Shown here: positions 44,203 through 52,797 of the stretch, in pieces
Layout: the number at the start of each line of letters is the position of its first letter
Position numbering within the stretch: position 1 is the stretch's first letter
Source of the DNA: Natronococcus sp. CG52
GTDB taxonomy: Archaea > Halobacteriota > Halobacteria > Halobacteriales > Natrialbaceae
Length of the DNA stretch: 64,000 nt
Assembly (NCBI RefSeq): GCF_023913515.1
Contig: NZ_CP099391.1
Location: 3,534,001 to 3,598,000, forward strand
Direction: 5' to 3'
Position numbers and translations under genes: made by a program
Notes under the pieces: model-generated
What the model was told of the DNA's origin: nothing
Database searches by the model: none
The model's input: the letters and a program-made list of their open reading frames with translations, nothing else

Positions 44203-44517
44203 CGGGAGTCGGAAGCCGCTCTCCTGGCCCGTCCGGTGCGGATCTCCGGGCGACTCCTTCAGGACGCTCCCGTGCGACCCGAGTAATCAGCACGCTTTTT
44301 GTTAGACGCTCTTCGGACTGCCGTTTCTCGCCGCTGTCGTGCCCGCATCGTACGCCGGAACGACGATGGCACTACAGCGGTTTTTCGAGAAGAACACCGA
44401 GAGCGACAGGCGGTGAGCACCGAGAACGAACCGTCTCGCCCGTAACAGCTGATTTCGAACGGTGAGATGGTTCTACGGCCGAAAGGCGACCCGCACGAGC
44501 GGGCGAGATATCACCGT
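44203..44517. other. 315-base intergenic stretch
   Basis: Contains a T-run (cttttt, 44295-44300) about 95 bases after the hisS stop that could end the hisS transcript. Otherwise only short open frames without recognisable character, including a 16-codon frame at 44365. Nothing else seen. Confidence 0.4.
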
Positions 44518-44766
44518 CTACGACTCGAGCTCGCGACTCGCCCGTCGCTCGTCGGCATCCTCGCGCTGTTCGACCGAGTGGCCGGTCTCGACGTGGTGGT
44601 CGATCATCGCCTGGTTGAGTTCGGCACTCGAGTCGTCGTCCCGGTGGGTCCAGTCGCACTCCTCACAGTACGCGATCGGCACACGGAGAATCTCGAACAG
44701 AGGGCTCTTGAACGGTACGGTTTGTGCCGGGGGAGACGTCTGACCTCGACGGACGGCGAGGACCAC
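44518..44766 (-). CDS. Small Cys2-His-type zinc-finger protein, start uncertain
   Basis: The conserved-looking core is YCEECDWTHRDD followed by AELNQAMIDHHVETGHSVEQ, a Cys pair and two His residues spaced as in a C2H2-like finger. No ATG exists in this frame; GTG is available at 44766 (82 residues) or 44682 (54 residues). The shorter form contains the whole core and is as likely. The opposite strand also has an open frame, but it lacks any motif. It is divergent from the sulfatase gene. Confidence 0.55.
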   Translation of the reverse strand: MVLAVRRGQTSPPAQTVPFKSPLFEILRVPIAYCEECDWTHRDDDSSAELNQAMIDHHVETGHSVEQREDADERRASRELES

Positions 44767-44797
44767 CGTTAACTACGCCCCTGCCGTACGTCGTCCG

Positions 44798-46252
44798 ATG
44801 GCTGACGCTGACGGTCGCCCGAACGTACTGTTCGTCCTCACCGACCAGGAGCGCTACGACTGTTCCGCACCCGACGGCCCGCCCGTCGAGACGCCCGCGA
44901 TGGACCGCCTCTCGAGCGACGGGATGCGCTTCGAACGGGCCTTCACGCCGATCAGTATCTGTACGAGCGCCCGCGCGTCGCTGCTGACCGGGCAGTTCCC
45001 CCACGGCCACGGCATGCTGAACAACAGTCACGAGGCCGACGCGATTCAGGCGAACCTCCCCACGGAGCTACCGACGTTCTCCGAGGCGCTCGCCGAGGCG
45101 GGCTACGATCTCACCTACACCGGGAAGTGGCACGTCGGCGACGACCAGACGCCCGAAGACTTCGGCTTCTCCTATCTCGGCGGCAGCGACAAACACCACG
45201 ACGACATCGACGAGGCGTTCCGCGAGTACCGGGAGGAACGCGGCACGCCGCTCGAGGAGACCGAACTCGAGGACGAGATCTACACGCGCGGCGGGAAAGA
45301 GGACGGCACGTTCGTAGCGGCGACGACGACCGTCGACGTCGAGGACACCCGGGCGTACTTCCTCGCCGAGCGGACGATCGACGCGATCGAGTCCCACGCG
45401 GACGCCGCCGCCGGGCCCTTCTTCCACCGGGCCGACTTCTACGGCCCGCACCACCCCTACGTCGTCCCCGAGCCCTACGCCTCGACGTACGATCCGGCGG
45501 ACGTCGAGCGCCCCGAGAGTTACGCCGAGACCTACGAGGGGAAGCCGCAGGTTCACGAGAACTTTCTCCACTATCGAGGCGTCGCCGATTTCGACTGGGA
45601 GATCTGGGCCGAGGCTATCGCGAAGTACTGGGGCTTCGTGACCATGATCGACGACCAGTTCGATCGAATCCTCGCGGCGCTCGAGGAGAACGGCCTCGCG
45701 GAGGAGACGGCCGTCGTCCACGCCTCGGATCACGGCGACTTCGTCGGCGCACACCGCCAGTTCAACAAGGGGCCGCTGATGTACGACGATACCTATCACA
45801 TTCCGCTGCAGGTGCGCTGGCCCGGCGTCGTCGACCCGGGATCGGTCTGCGAAGCGCCCGTCCACCTGCACGATCTGGCGGCGACGTTCCTCGAGATGGG
45901 CGACGTCCCGGTACCGGACTCGTTCGACTCGCGGAGCCTCGTTCCGCTGCTCGAGAACGGCGGCGACGCGCCCGCGGAGCGGCCCGACTCCGTCTTCGCG
46001 CAGTACCACGGCGACGAGTTCGGACTCTACACCCAGCGGATGGTCCGCACGGATCGCTACAAGTACGTCTACAACGGGCCGGATATCGACGAACTGTACG
46101 ATCTCGAGGACGATCCGGCGGAGCTACAGAACCTGATCGACCACCCCGACTACGAGGACGCTCGCCGGGAGATGCGGGATCGACTGATCGACTGGATGGA
46201 CGAAACCGGGGATCCGAACCGGAAGTGGGTGCCGGACGTCCTCTCCGACTGA
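44798..46252 (+). CDS. Sulfatase (alkaline-phosphatase superfamily)
   Basis: 484 residues. NVLFVLTDQERYDC near 9 gives the first metal ligands, and ICTSARASLLTG near 66-77 contains the C-x-A-x-R sequence in which the Cys is converted to formylglycine. TGKWHVGDD near 109 and the later ASDHGDFVGAH near 308 complete the active site. No signal peptide is seen, so it acts in the cytoplasm on sulfate esters or phosphonates. Activity would require a formylglycine-generating enzyme, not present in the window. No sulfated-sugar transport genes adjoin. Confidence 0.9.
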   Translation: MADADGRPNVLFVLTDQERYDCSAPDGPPVETPAMDRLSSDGMRFERAFTPISICTSARASLLTGQFPHGHGMLNNSHEADAIQANLPTELPTFSEALAEAGYDLTYTGKWHVGDDQTPEDFGFSYLGGSDKHHDDIDEAFREYREERGTPLEETELEDEIYTRGGKEDGTFVAATTTVDVEDTRAYFLAERTIDAIESHADAAAGPFFHRADFYGPHHPYVVPEPYASTYDPADVERPESYAETYEGKPQVHENFLHYRGVADFDWEIWAEAIAKYWGFVTMIDDQFDRILAALEENGLAEETAVVHASDHGDFVGAHRQFNKGPLMYDDTYHIPLQVRWPGVVDPGSVCEAPVHLHDLAATFLEMGDVPVPDSFDSRSLVPLLENGGDAPAERPDSVFAQYHGDEFGLYTQRMVRTDRYKYVYNGPDIDELYDLEDDPAELQNLIDHPDYEDARREMRDRLIDWMDETGDPNRKWVPDVLSD

Positions 46253-46287
46253 GGGATCGCCGACCGGCATCGGGTGTGGAAGCGTAC

Positions 46288-46294
46288 GTTTACA
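46288..46294 (+). promoter_or_regulatory. TATA-like box for the 46319/46354 transcript
   Basis: cgtttac centred 28 bases before ATG 46319, the first codon of a short leader frame rather than of the main gene. Confidence 0.45.
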
Positions 46295-46318
46295 GTTCCG
46301 AGGCGGCTACCATCGATC

Positions 46319-46354
46319 ATGACTGTCGACGCAGCCAAAACGGAGGGGAGCTGA
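46319..46354 (+). CDS. 11-residue leader peptide overlapping the next start
   Basis: ATG 46319 opens MTVDAAKTEGS and stops at TGA 46352-46354, the final A of which is the A of the main ATG (TGATG). The promoter spacing suits a leaderless transcript beginning here. A ggaggggag Shine-Dalgarno-like run (46342-46350) inside this frame precedes the main start. This arrangement suggests translation of the main gene is coupled to the leader. Confidence 0.4.
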   Translation: MTVDAAKTEGS

Positions 46355-46803
46355 TGACGGGTATCGGGAGCGACGATCCGGACCCGGAGGAGCTTCGCGA
46401 GCGGGCGGACGAGTACGAGGCGATCGCCGACGCGCTCACGGACCTGGTTATAGAACTGCGGGACGAACCCGTCAGAGAGTCGCGACTCGAGGGGCTGTTC
46501 GACGAGGCGACGACGAGCAACCCGCAGATCTGGAACATCGTGACGGCCTTCATCGACGTCGAGGACGGCGAGGCGGTCGTTACCGACGAGTCGAAGCTCG
46601 CGGAAGGCAAGTGGGCGCCCGAGATCGTCGAGGGCTGCGACGCGATGGTTACGGTCGACGTCCAGCGCGGGTTGATGCCGGACGATTTCAAGTACCTCGT
46701 CGGGAGTAAACTCGAGGACGAGATCACGGAGTTCGGCGAGCGAGCGGCCGAGGCGAGACAGCGGGCGGCCGAACTCGAGGGAACTGAAGATTCGGTAGAG
46801 TAA
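46354..46803 (+). CDS. Acidic haloarchaeal protein of unknown function
   Basis: 149 residues. Helical N-terminal part (ELRERADEYEAIADALTDLVIEL, outline) then a central region PQIWNIVTAFIDVEDGEAVV, a segment EIVEGCDAMVTVDVQRGLMPDDF and a coiled C-terminus rich in Ala/Glu/Arg. No family identified, no signal peptide. The start is fixed by the overlap with the leader frame and by a Shine-Dalgarno-like run seven bases upstream, uncommon in this mostly leaderless genome. Confidence 0.6.
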   Translation: MTGIGSDDPDPEELRERADEYEAIADALTDLVIELRDEPVRESRLEGLFDEATTSNPQIWNIVTAFIDVEDGEAVVTDESKLAEGKWAPEIVEGCDAMVTVDVQRGLMPDDFKYLVGSKLEDEITEFGERAAEARQRAAELEGTEDSVE

Positions 46804-46825
46804 CCGGGCACCGAAGCGCCCTGAA

Positions 46826-47248
46826 TTACTCGAGCACGACGTCTTCTCGTTCGAATCGTCTGTCACCGTCCTCGGACTCACGCCAGCGCCAGGACCCGAT
46901 CTCGAAGGGGCCGAGCGAGACGATCAGATAGGAGCGATCAGGCCACGTCGCATTGGCCGCGTCGGTCTCGCTCGGCCGCGTCGGGCCGCGCGGGTGGGAG
47001 TGGTAGAAGCCGACGATCTCCTCGCCGCGGCCCTCGAGGCGCTCGAAGATCTCGAGCTGTTCCTCGGGGTCGATCCGGTACCGCGTCCGGGGGGTCTCGG
47101 CGACGTTCGCGGCGGGGTACTGCGAGCGAACGATACTCCGGCCCGTCTTCTCGTACTCGCCGCCGAAGATCCCGGAGATTTCCTCGGGCCGCCCCTCTCG
47201 AGCGCGACTCACGATCGCGTCCCGAACTTCGGGTGGGAGGACCAGCAC
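46826..47248 (-). CDS. JAMM/MPN metalloprotease, desampylase-like
   Basis: 140 residues, the length of Haloferax HvJAMM1. The zinc motif reads FYHSHPRGPTRPSETDAA (near 80-97), the JAMM His-x-His plus distal Ser-x2-Asp; the upstream catalytic Glu is in EEISGIFGGEY near 22. Such enzymes remove ubiquitin-like SAMP proteins from conjugates or make them ready for use. It starts two bases after the stop of the BtuF-like gene, so the two share an mRNA. Confidence 0.88.
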   Translation of the reverse strand: MLVLPPEVRDAIVSRAREGRPEEISGIFGGEYEKTGRSIVRSQYPAANVAETPRTRYRIDPEEQLEIFERLEGRGEEIVGFYHSHPRGPTRPSETDAANATWPDRSYLIVSLGPFEIGSWRWRESEDGDRRFEREDVVLE

Positions 47249-47250
47249 GG

Positions 47251-48222
47251 CTACGGCGTCGGATCGGCTCGCGATCCGGACGGGGAGGCGTCACTCGACT
47301 CGAGCGCCTCGAGTCCGTCGAACGGCACCGCGACCGATTCCGGCGGCCCCTCGAACAGATCCGGCTGGACGATCGGTGCGAGCGCCTCGAGCGTGTCCAC
47401 GAGCCGCGGCCCGGGTCGGTTGAGGTAGTGGTGGCCGTCCATCGCCCAGACTCGGTCGTTTCGAACCGCTGTGAGGTCGTCCCAGCCGTCTCGGTCGGTG
47501 AGATCGGCGCGGTTCGCGGCGGTTTGCTCGAGGTCGAACCCGCAGGGCGCGACGATCGCGAGTTCGGGATCGTACTCGCGGATCTCCTCCCACTCCCGCG
47601 GCCGCGACGGTTCGCCGACATCGGCCAGCCCGTACGCGCCGCCGGCCCAGTCGACGAGTTCGGCGGTCCAGTGGCCCGCGATCATGACGGGGTCCGTCCA
47701 GTCGAAGATCGCCACCCGCGGCCGATCGTCGGCGTCGATGTCAGTGGTCCCCTCCCGGACGGTGGCGATCCGGCTCTCCAGCTCCGACCGAACCTCCCGA
47801 GCACACTCTTCGCGGCCCGTCGCGCGCCCGAGGCGCTCGAGGTCTTCGAGAACGTCCTCGACGGTGTGAGGATCGACGGTCAACACCTCGGGATCGGCTT
47901 CGATCTCTTCGAGCGCCGCACCGATAACGGCCTCGTCGACCGCGCAGACGTCGCACATTCCCTGCGTGACGATCAGGTCCGGCTCGAGGTCGTCCAGGAG
48001 ATCGACGTCGACCTCGTAGACGCCGTCGTCGGTTTCGCCGATCTCGAGGACCTGCCGGTCGATCTCGCCGCTCGAGGCGTCGGCGTCGACGCGCGAGCGC
48101 GTGATCGAGGGGATCGACTCGGCGCCGGGGGGGTAGTCGCACTCGTGGGAGACGCCGATCGGCTCGAGGCCGAGCGCGGCGACGAGTTCCGTCGCCGAGG
48201 GGAGCGTCGTAACGATTCGCAT
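47251..48222 (-). CDS. Cobalamin-binding BtuF-like protein without signal peptide
   Basis: 323 residues. It begins MRIVTTLPSATELVAALGL, the start of the mature periplasmic-binding-protein fold (Fe/B12 type), with EPDLIVTQGMCDVCA near 79 and the second lobe from about 165 (RVAIFDWTDPVMIAGHW). No signal peptide or lipobox precedes it, so it appears cytoplasmic, unlike the exported BtuF. There is no BtuC or BtuD in the window. Joined to the JAMM gene by a two-base gap. Role unclear; may handle a corrinoid intracellularly. Confidence 0.82.
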   Translation of the reverse strand: MRIVTTLPSATELVAALGLEPIGVSHECDYPPGAESIPSITRSRVDADASSGEIDRQVLEIGETDDGVYEVDVDLLDDLEPDLIVTQGMCDVCAVDEAVIGAALEEIEADPEVLTVDPHTVEDVLEDLERLGRATGREECAREVRSELESRIATVREGTTDIDADDRPRVAIFDWTDPVMIAGHWTAELVDWAGGAYGLADVGEPSRPREWEEIREYDPELAIVAPCGFDLEQTAANRADLTDRDGWDDLTAVRNDRVWAMDGHHYLNRPGPRLVDTLEALAPIVQPDLFEGPPESVAVPFDGLEALESSDASPSGSRADPTP

Positions 48223-48276
48223 ACCTGCCGTAGGAGCGGCAGGGCCAAAAACAGCAGCCTCTGGACGGGCGCTCCG

Positions 48277-48882
48277 TCAGAGTTCGTCCGGCTGGAAGTC
48301 GTCCGTACTGTCGAACTCGTCGGAATCCGGCTCGTCGGACTCGGAGTCGTCTGCGTCCGACTGATCGGTGTCCGGCGTTTCGTCAACGGGGCCCTCCTCG
48401 ATCTCGATCGTCGTTTCGGTGCTCGAACCGGTCGAACCCGGTTCATCGTCGATGTCGAACTCGTTCGTCTCGAGTTCCGATCCATCGACGCCGACACTGC
48501 CGTCGGTAATCTCGATGGTGACGCCGTCGTGCGTGCGCTCCTTGCCGACGAGTTTCCCGGTCGCCGACTCGACCTCGTCGTTGACCGCCCAGACGAACTG
48601 CAGGACGGATTCGAGTTCGGCGCCGGCCTGCCGGATCCCCCGCTCGGCGGGGAGTTCGGCCAGGCTCTGTGCGCCCTCCGGGTGAAGGTACTGGATCGGA
48701 TGATCGTTCGGCACCTCCCGCAGGTCGACGTCGAACGACCAGAGGTACGGAAGCAGTTGGACGGCGTACCCTTGCGGTTTCGGCGCTCGTCGGCCGGCCG
48801 CAGTCAGGGCGACCGTCACGGCGGGCGATTCCGCGTCGGTGTCGTAGTAGAGGCCCCTGAAGCCGGGAATCGAGATACGCAT
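48277..48882 (-). CDS. Haloarchaeal protein with acidic tail, unknown
   Basis: 201 residues. The first 130 are ordered (MRISIPGFRGLYYD, then PYLWSFDVDLREVPNDHPIQYLHPEG and ESVLQFVWAVNDEVESATG), the last 60 are Asp/Glu/Ser-rich and probably disordered. No known family or catalytic motif. It precedes the BtuF-like gene by 54 bases on the same strand and could be in that operon. Confidence 0.65.
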   Translation of the reverse strand: MRISIPGFRGLYYDTDAESPAVTVALTAAGRRAPKPQGYAVQLLPYLWSFDVDLREVPNDHPIQYLHPEGAQSLAELPAERGIRQAGAELESVLQFVWAVNDEVESATGKLVGKERTHDGVTIEITDGSVGVDGSELETNEFDIDDEPGSTGSSTETTIEIEEGPVDETPDTDQSDADDSESDEPDSDEFDSTDDFQPDEL

Positions 48883-48949
48883 ACTCGAGCGGTGGCACGC
48901 GCCGGGGGTGAGTCTGCACCCGGCACTCCCATCCTCCTTTTAACGGGGG

Positions 48950-49690
48950 TCAGAAACTGTCGGCGAACTTGTCCCGGCGGTTGATGTCGAGTTCGCTCAC
49001 GCTCGAGTGGTCCCGGCTCGCGGCGAAGACGATCGCGTCGGCGACTTCCTCGGGTTCGCTGGCCTCGTTCGCGTCGAAGGCTTCGGCGAACGTCCGGCCA
49101 TCGGTCGTCTCGAACTCCGAACGGACCTCCGCCGGATTGATTACGGTGACGCCGACGCCGTCGTCGCCGACCTGGGCCGCGACGCTCTTGGCGAATCCGC
49201 GCACCCACCACTTCGTGGCGGCGTAGATCGGGTTGAACGACCGCGGGTACTGGCCGGCGAAGCTCCCGACGAAGATCAGGTGACCGCCGCGCTCGCGAAC
49301 GTGGGGGATCGCCGCCCGCGTCGCGTAGAAGACGCCGTCGACGTTGGTCTCCTGCATCGTCTCGTACTCCTCGGTCGTCATCTCCGCGATCTCGCTGCCG
49401 CGAGAGAGCCCCGCGTTGTTCACCAGGACGTCGAAGCCGCCGAACCGGTCGACGGCCGCCTCGATGAGGACGTCGACGTCGTCCTCATCGCGAACGTTCG
49501 TCGGCACGACCAGCGTCTCGACGCCGTGGTTCCGCTCGATGTCGGTCGCCAGTTCTTCGAGGTCGTCCTCGCTGCGAGAGGCGAGGACGACGTTCGCTCC
49601 CTCGCTCGCGAGCGCGCGACAGGTGGCCGCGCCGATGCCGGCGCTCGCACCGGTGACGATCGCGGTCCGTTGCTCGAGTGAGTCGGTCAT
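48950..49690 (-). CDS. Short-chain dehydrogenase/reductase
   Basis: 246 residues, classical SDR length. The cofactor motif TGASAGIG is at 14-21, NNAG near 91, and the catalytic Tyr-x3-Lys (YAATKWW) near 158 with its Ser in VGSFAGQ. An NADP-like arginine follows the second strand (ASRSEDD). It reduces or oxidises a small alcohol or ketone; the substrate is unknown. Confidence 0.92.
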   Translation of the reverse strand: MTDSLEQRTAIVTGASAGIGAATCRALASEGANVVLASRSEDDLEELATDIERNHGVETLVVPTNVRDEDDVDVLIEAAVDRFGGFDVLVNNAGLSRGSEIAEMTTEEYETMQETNVDGVFYATRAAIPHVRERGGHLIFVGSFAGQYPRSFNPIYAATKWWVRGFAKSVAAQVGDDGVGVTVINPAEVRSEFETTDGRTFAEAFDANEASEPEEVADAIVFAASRDHSSVSELDINRRDKFADSF

Positions 49691-49764
49691 CGTGTACTGA
49701 CGGAGGATCGCTCGCTCCTAAGCGTTTCTGCAAGCGGTGATCGGAGACCAACGGACGGTCGGTC

Positions 49765-51294
49765 TCAGTAGCCCTCGAGGTCGTACAGATCGCCGTACTT
49801 CGACTCGACGTGCTCGAGGAAGTAGTCGGCGGTGAGCGGTTCCCCCGTCGCGACCTCGATCAGTTCTTCCGTCGGATAGCGCTGTCCGTGACGGTGAACG
49901 TGCTCGGTCATCCACTCCCAGAGCGGTTCGAACTCGCCCTCGCGGATCAGGCCGTCGACGTCCAGGTCCTCTCGGATCGCGGCGTCGAGCTGTGCGGCCA
50001 GCACGCTGCCGACGGTGTAGCCCTGGAAGGCGGCGAAGCTGGCCGACCAGTGGGTGTCCTGGAGACAGCCGTCCGCGTCGGTCTCGGGGGTGACGCCCAG
50101 GTAGTCGCCCATCTTCTCGTTCCAGACGCGGGGGACCTCGGAGACCGGAAGATCGCCCTCGACGAACGCCCGGTCGATCTCGCACCGGAGGATGATGTGG
50201 AGGTGGTAGGTGAGTTCGTCGGCTTCGACGCGGATCAGGTTCTCCGGGTAGATCCGATTCGCCGCGGCGTAGGCTTCGTCGACGGTGACGTCCTCGAGGT
50301 GGGGGAAGTGATCTTTCATCGTCGGGAGGAACAGCTCCCAGAAGGCCTTCGTGCGACCGACGTGGTTCTCCCAGAACCGCGACTGGGACTCGTGGACGCC
50401 CGAAGAGCGGGATGCGCCGAGGGGGGTTCCGTACTCCTCCGCCGGCAGTCCGAGCTGGTAGCTCGCGTGGCCGAACTCGTGAATCGTCGCCATCAGGGCG
50501 TCGATCGGATCGTCCTCCCTGAACCGGGTGGTAATCCGAGCGTCGAACTGGTTGCCGGACATGAACGGGTGCGGGGCGGTGTCGAGGCGGCCGTGCTCTC
50601 GAGGGTACCCGAGCAGGTCGACGACCTCCTGAGAGAGGGCCATCTGGTCGTCCTCGTCGTAGCTGTGGCCCGTGAACACCGAGGGGAGCTCCCGCCCTTC
50701 CGTTTTGATCTCCTCGATCAGCGGAACGAGACCCTCGCGAAGCTCTTCGAAGATTCCCTCGACGGTCTCGAGCGGGAGGTACGGCTGGCCGTCCTCGTAG
50801 AGCACCCGGTAGGGGTTCGCGTCGGGATCGATGGCTCCCGCCCGTTCGCGGTGGAGGTCGACCAGCTCTTCCAGGGCGGGCGCGAACTGCTCGAAGGCGT
50901 CCTCGGCTTTCGCCTCCTGCCAGACCTGCTGGGTTTCCGCCTGGTGGGCCGCCACTCGCTCGATCACGTCCGAAGGAACCTCGGCGGAGCGGTCGTACTC
51001 CCGGCGGAACTCCCGGACGACGGCCGCCTGTTCGTCGGTCAGATCAGCCGATTCCGATTCACTCAGCCACTCTCCGACCTCCTCGTCGACGAGGAGCTCG
51101 TGACCCAGCCCGGAGAGCGTCGAGAGCTGTCCGGCCCGGGCGGGCGTCCCGCCTTCGGGCATCATCACGCGCTGGTCCCAGCCCAGCACCATCGAGGCCA
51201 TCTGTACGTCTGTGAGTTTCTCCGATCGCTCGAGGAGGTCGCGATAGGCGCCGGGGGCGTCGTCGGTGTCGTGGGGCTCGTCAGCGGTTGCCAT
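49765..51294 (-). CDS. M32-family metallocarboxypeptidase, copy 1
   Basis: 509 residues, all helical. The zinc motif HEFGH near 268 with a downstream HESQSRFWENHVG near 300 are the M32 (Taq carboxypeptidase) signatures; SRSSGVHES precedes it. It removes C-terminal amino acids broadly in the cytoplasm. A paralogue of identical length lies at 52964-54493 on the same strand, with the cassette 51404-52913 between them. A TATA-like gttacatatt precedes the ATG. Confidence 0.95.
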   Translation of the reverse strand: MATADEPHDTDDAPGAYRDLLERSEKLTDVQMASMVLGWDQRVMMPEGGTPARAGQLSTLSGLGHELLVDEEVGEWLSESESADLTDEQAAVVREFRREYDRSAEVPSDVIERVAAHQAETQQVWQEAKAEDAFEQFAPALEELVDLHRERAGAIDPDANPYRVLYEDGQPYLPLETVEGIFEELREGLVPLIEEIKTEGRELPSVFTGHSYDEDDQMALSQEVVDLLGYPREHGRLDTAPHPFMSGNQFDARITTRFREDDPIDALMATIHEFGHASYQLGLPAEEYGTPLGASRSSGVHESQSRFWENHVGRTKAFWELFLPTMKDHFPHLEDVTVDEAYAAANRIYPENLIRVEADELTYHLHIILRCEIDRAFVEGDLPVSEVPRVWNEKMGDYLGVTPETDADGCLQDTHWSASFAAFQGYTVGSVLAAQLDAAIREDLDVDGLIREGEFEPLWEWMTEHVHRHGQRYPTEELIEVATGEPLTADYFLEHVESKYGDLYDLEGY

Positions 51295-51403
51295 GTTTCG
51301 GTTCGAAATATGTAACAGGCGGTACTAAAGCCTCGGGTCGAGGCGACGACCGAACCGTACGGTGTCAGCAGTCGAGTTCGAAAACAGTCTGTTGGGGCAG
51401 TTC

Positions 51404-51488
51404 GTTACGCAGAGGGTGCGTATGTAACGCCGTGGATTCTATCAGATATCGGTGATGGTGGCAGAGCCGTGCTGAATACACAGCGCGA
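51404..51488 (+). repeat. Dispersed repeat copy D
   Basis: Begins gttacgc and has gctgaatac at 51471, 67 bases on, with a second gtaacg block 21 bases from the start. It is closest to copy C, sharing 25 bases with one mismatch at 51463-51487. The rest of the 328-base gap from 51295 to 51622 holds only the copy-1 carboxypeptidase promoter. Confidence 0.8.
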
Positions 51489-51622
51489 ATGTCGCATGAG
51501 ATCGGGCACGATTTGTGAAGGTGGTGATCGCTCAGTACAGGAGAAACGACGAGTGATCCAGCGTGAAGGTATAGTTAGCCTGTGACAACGCTATTTAGCC
51601 GTCGGAACTGAGTGGTGGAGTG

Positions 51623-52381
51623 ATGGCAGAGAGTGACACCTGTTTGCGGAATCCGACGCTGGAGTGTATCGCGTCCCGTCACCGACGCGAGTGCCTTCTC
51701 GCCCTAAACAGGTGGGGATCGACGCTCCCCGTGAAGCAACTTGCCGCCTACCTTGCTGCCGCGGAGCGGGGGACGTCGTCGCTCGGTACAACAGAGATCG
51801 AGGCGATGCAGATGCAACTCTCCCATGTTCATCTGCCAGCACTGGAGGCTGCAGGCTTCATTTCGTGGGAGGAAAATGATGGCGTCGTTCAAATCGCGAC
51901 GCACCCGGCGCTCGATGATCCACGGTTTGAACGGTTGCTCAAGATCAACGCCGACGATGTGGATGCGATACTCTCAGCGCTTTCCCACGAATATCGTCGG
52001 ATCACGCTGACCGTTCTCGAAGCCGAACAGACGAAGTCGCGAACCGAACTGGCACACGAGATTCGCCACCGTCTGCCAGTAACGGTTCGTCGTGAGTTAC
52101 CGTCAGCCGAGGAGATCGGCCTCTTGCTGTACCACGTGCATCTTCCGAGCCTCGACGAGATCAACGTCATCAATTTTGACCCCGCCACTGGTGACGTCTC
52201 CTACATCGATCATCCTGTTCTCGAGCGGGTCTTCACGATCATCTTCGAACGTGACGACTCCGCTGTTGAGAAGCTGGACGGATTCTTAAACGGGCTTGCT
52301 GACTCCTACCAAGAGGCGAGTCGGGGAACGAATAGCAAGGCGGACTGGCCGCACTTCTGGAACGATCCGTACTATGGATAG
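51623..52381 (+). CDS. Two-domain DUF7344-type winged-helix protein
   Basis: 252 residues from ATG 51623. Two similar halves are visible: an N-terminal unit from about residue 10 (ASRHRRECLLALNRWG, later MQLSHVHLPALEAAGFISWE) and a second from about 115 (LSHEYRRITLTVLEAEQ, later LLYHVHLPSLDEINVINFD). Both match the haloarchaeal DUF7344 winged helix with its HVHLP strand-turn. It is probably a DNA-binding regulator. Its codons and base composition are lower in GC than neighbouring genes, and it overlaps the next gene by eight bases. Confidence 0.78.
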   Translation: MAESDTCLRNPTLECIASRHRRECLLALNRWGSTLPVKQLAAYLAAAERGTSSLGTTEIEAMQMQLSHVHLPALEAAGFISWEENDGVVQIATHPALDDPRFERLLKINADDVDAILSALSHEYRRITLTVLEAEQTKSRTELAHEIRHRLPVTVRRELPSAEEIGLLLYHVHLPSLDEINVINFDPATGDVSYIDHPVLERVFTIIFERDDSAVEKLDGFLNGLADSYQEASRGTNSKADWPHFWNDPYYG

Positions 52382-52763
52382 CACGCTGGAATTGTGGGCG
52401 TACGTCTTCAGTAACATCGGGGCAGTCGCGGTCGGGAGTCTCTTGACCGCGCTGAGTTTCCTCGCGTATCGACGAAACAGCGATCAGGCGTCGTATTGGT
52501 TTGCCACCCTGGGATTCGGCCTGCTCGTCCTAGGGACGCTCGTTGACCCAGTCTACTTCCTCTGGATGTCGATCGACTATCGCTTGACGTTCACCGAGAT
52601 CTTACTCCTTCAGGTCAGTGAAGACCTCTTGTTCGCGGCTGGACTCGGACTGCTCTTCTATGCAATTCTCCGGTTCGACACTTCGACTGATTCGACGGCG
52701 GATAAACCTGCTCCATCCGAGGACGAGTTACTTTGGGGCCAGCAGTCCCAGAATGATAATTAA
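52374..52763 (+). CDS. DUF7521-type four-helix membrane protein
   Basis: 129 residues from ATG 52374, overlapping the end of the DUF7344 gene by eight bases. Four hydrophobic segments are seen (about 10-32, 41-62, 73-85, 88-100), followed by a polar tail. The pairing of a DUF7344 regulator with a DUF7521 membrane protein recurs in haloarchaea and suggests a signalling or transport unit. No function is known. Confidence 0.7.
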   Translation: MDSTLELWAYVFSNIGAVAVGSLLTALSFLAYRRNSDQASYWFATLGFGLLVLGTLVDPVYFLWMSIDYRLTFTEILLLQVSEDLLFAAGLGLLFYAILRFDTSTDSTADKPAPSEDELLWGQQSQNDN

Positions 52764-52797
52764 GCAAATCTACGGGACGCCTGATTCATTGAATTCA

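Noticed and set aside
44467-44772. 101-codon plus-strand frame opposite the small zinc-finger gene
   Set aside because: It has an ATG but no motif, whereas the minus frame carries a Cys pair and spaced His residues; it is treated as a mirror frame.
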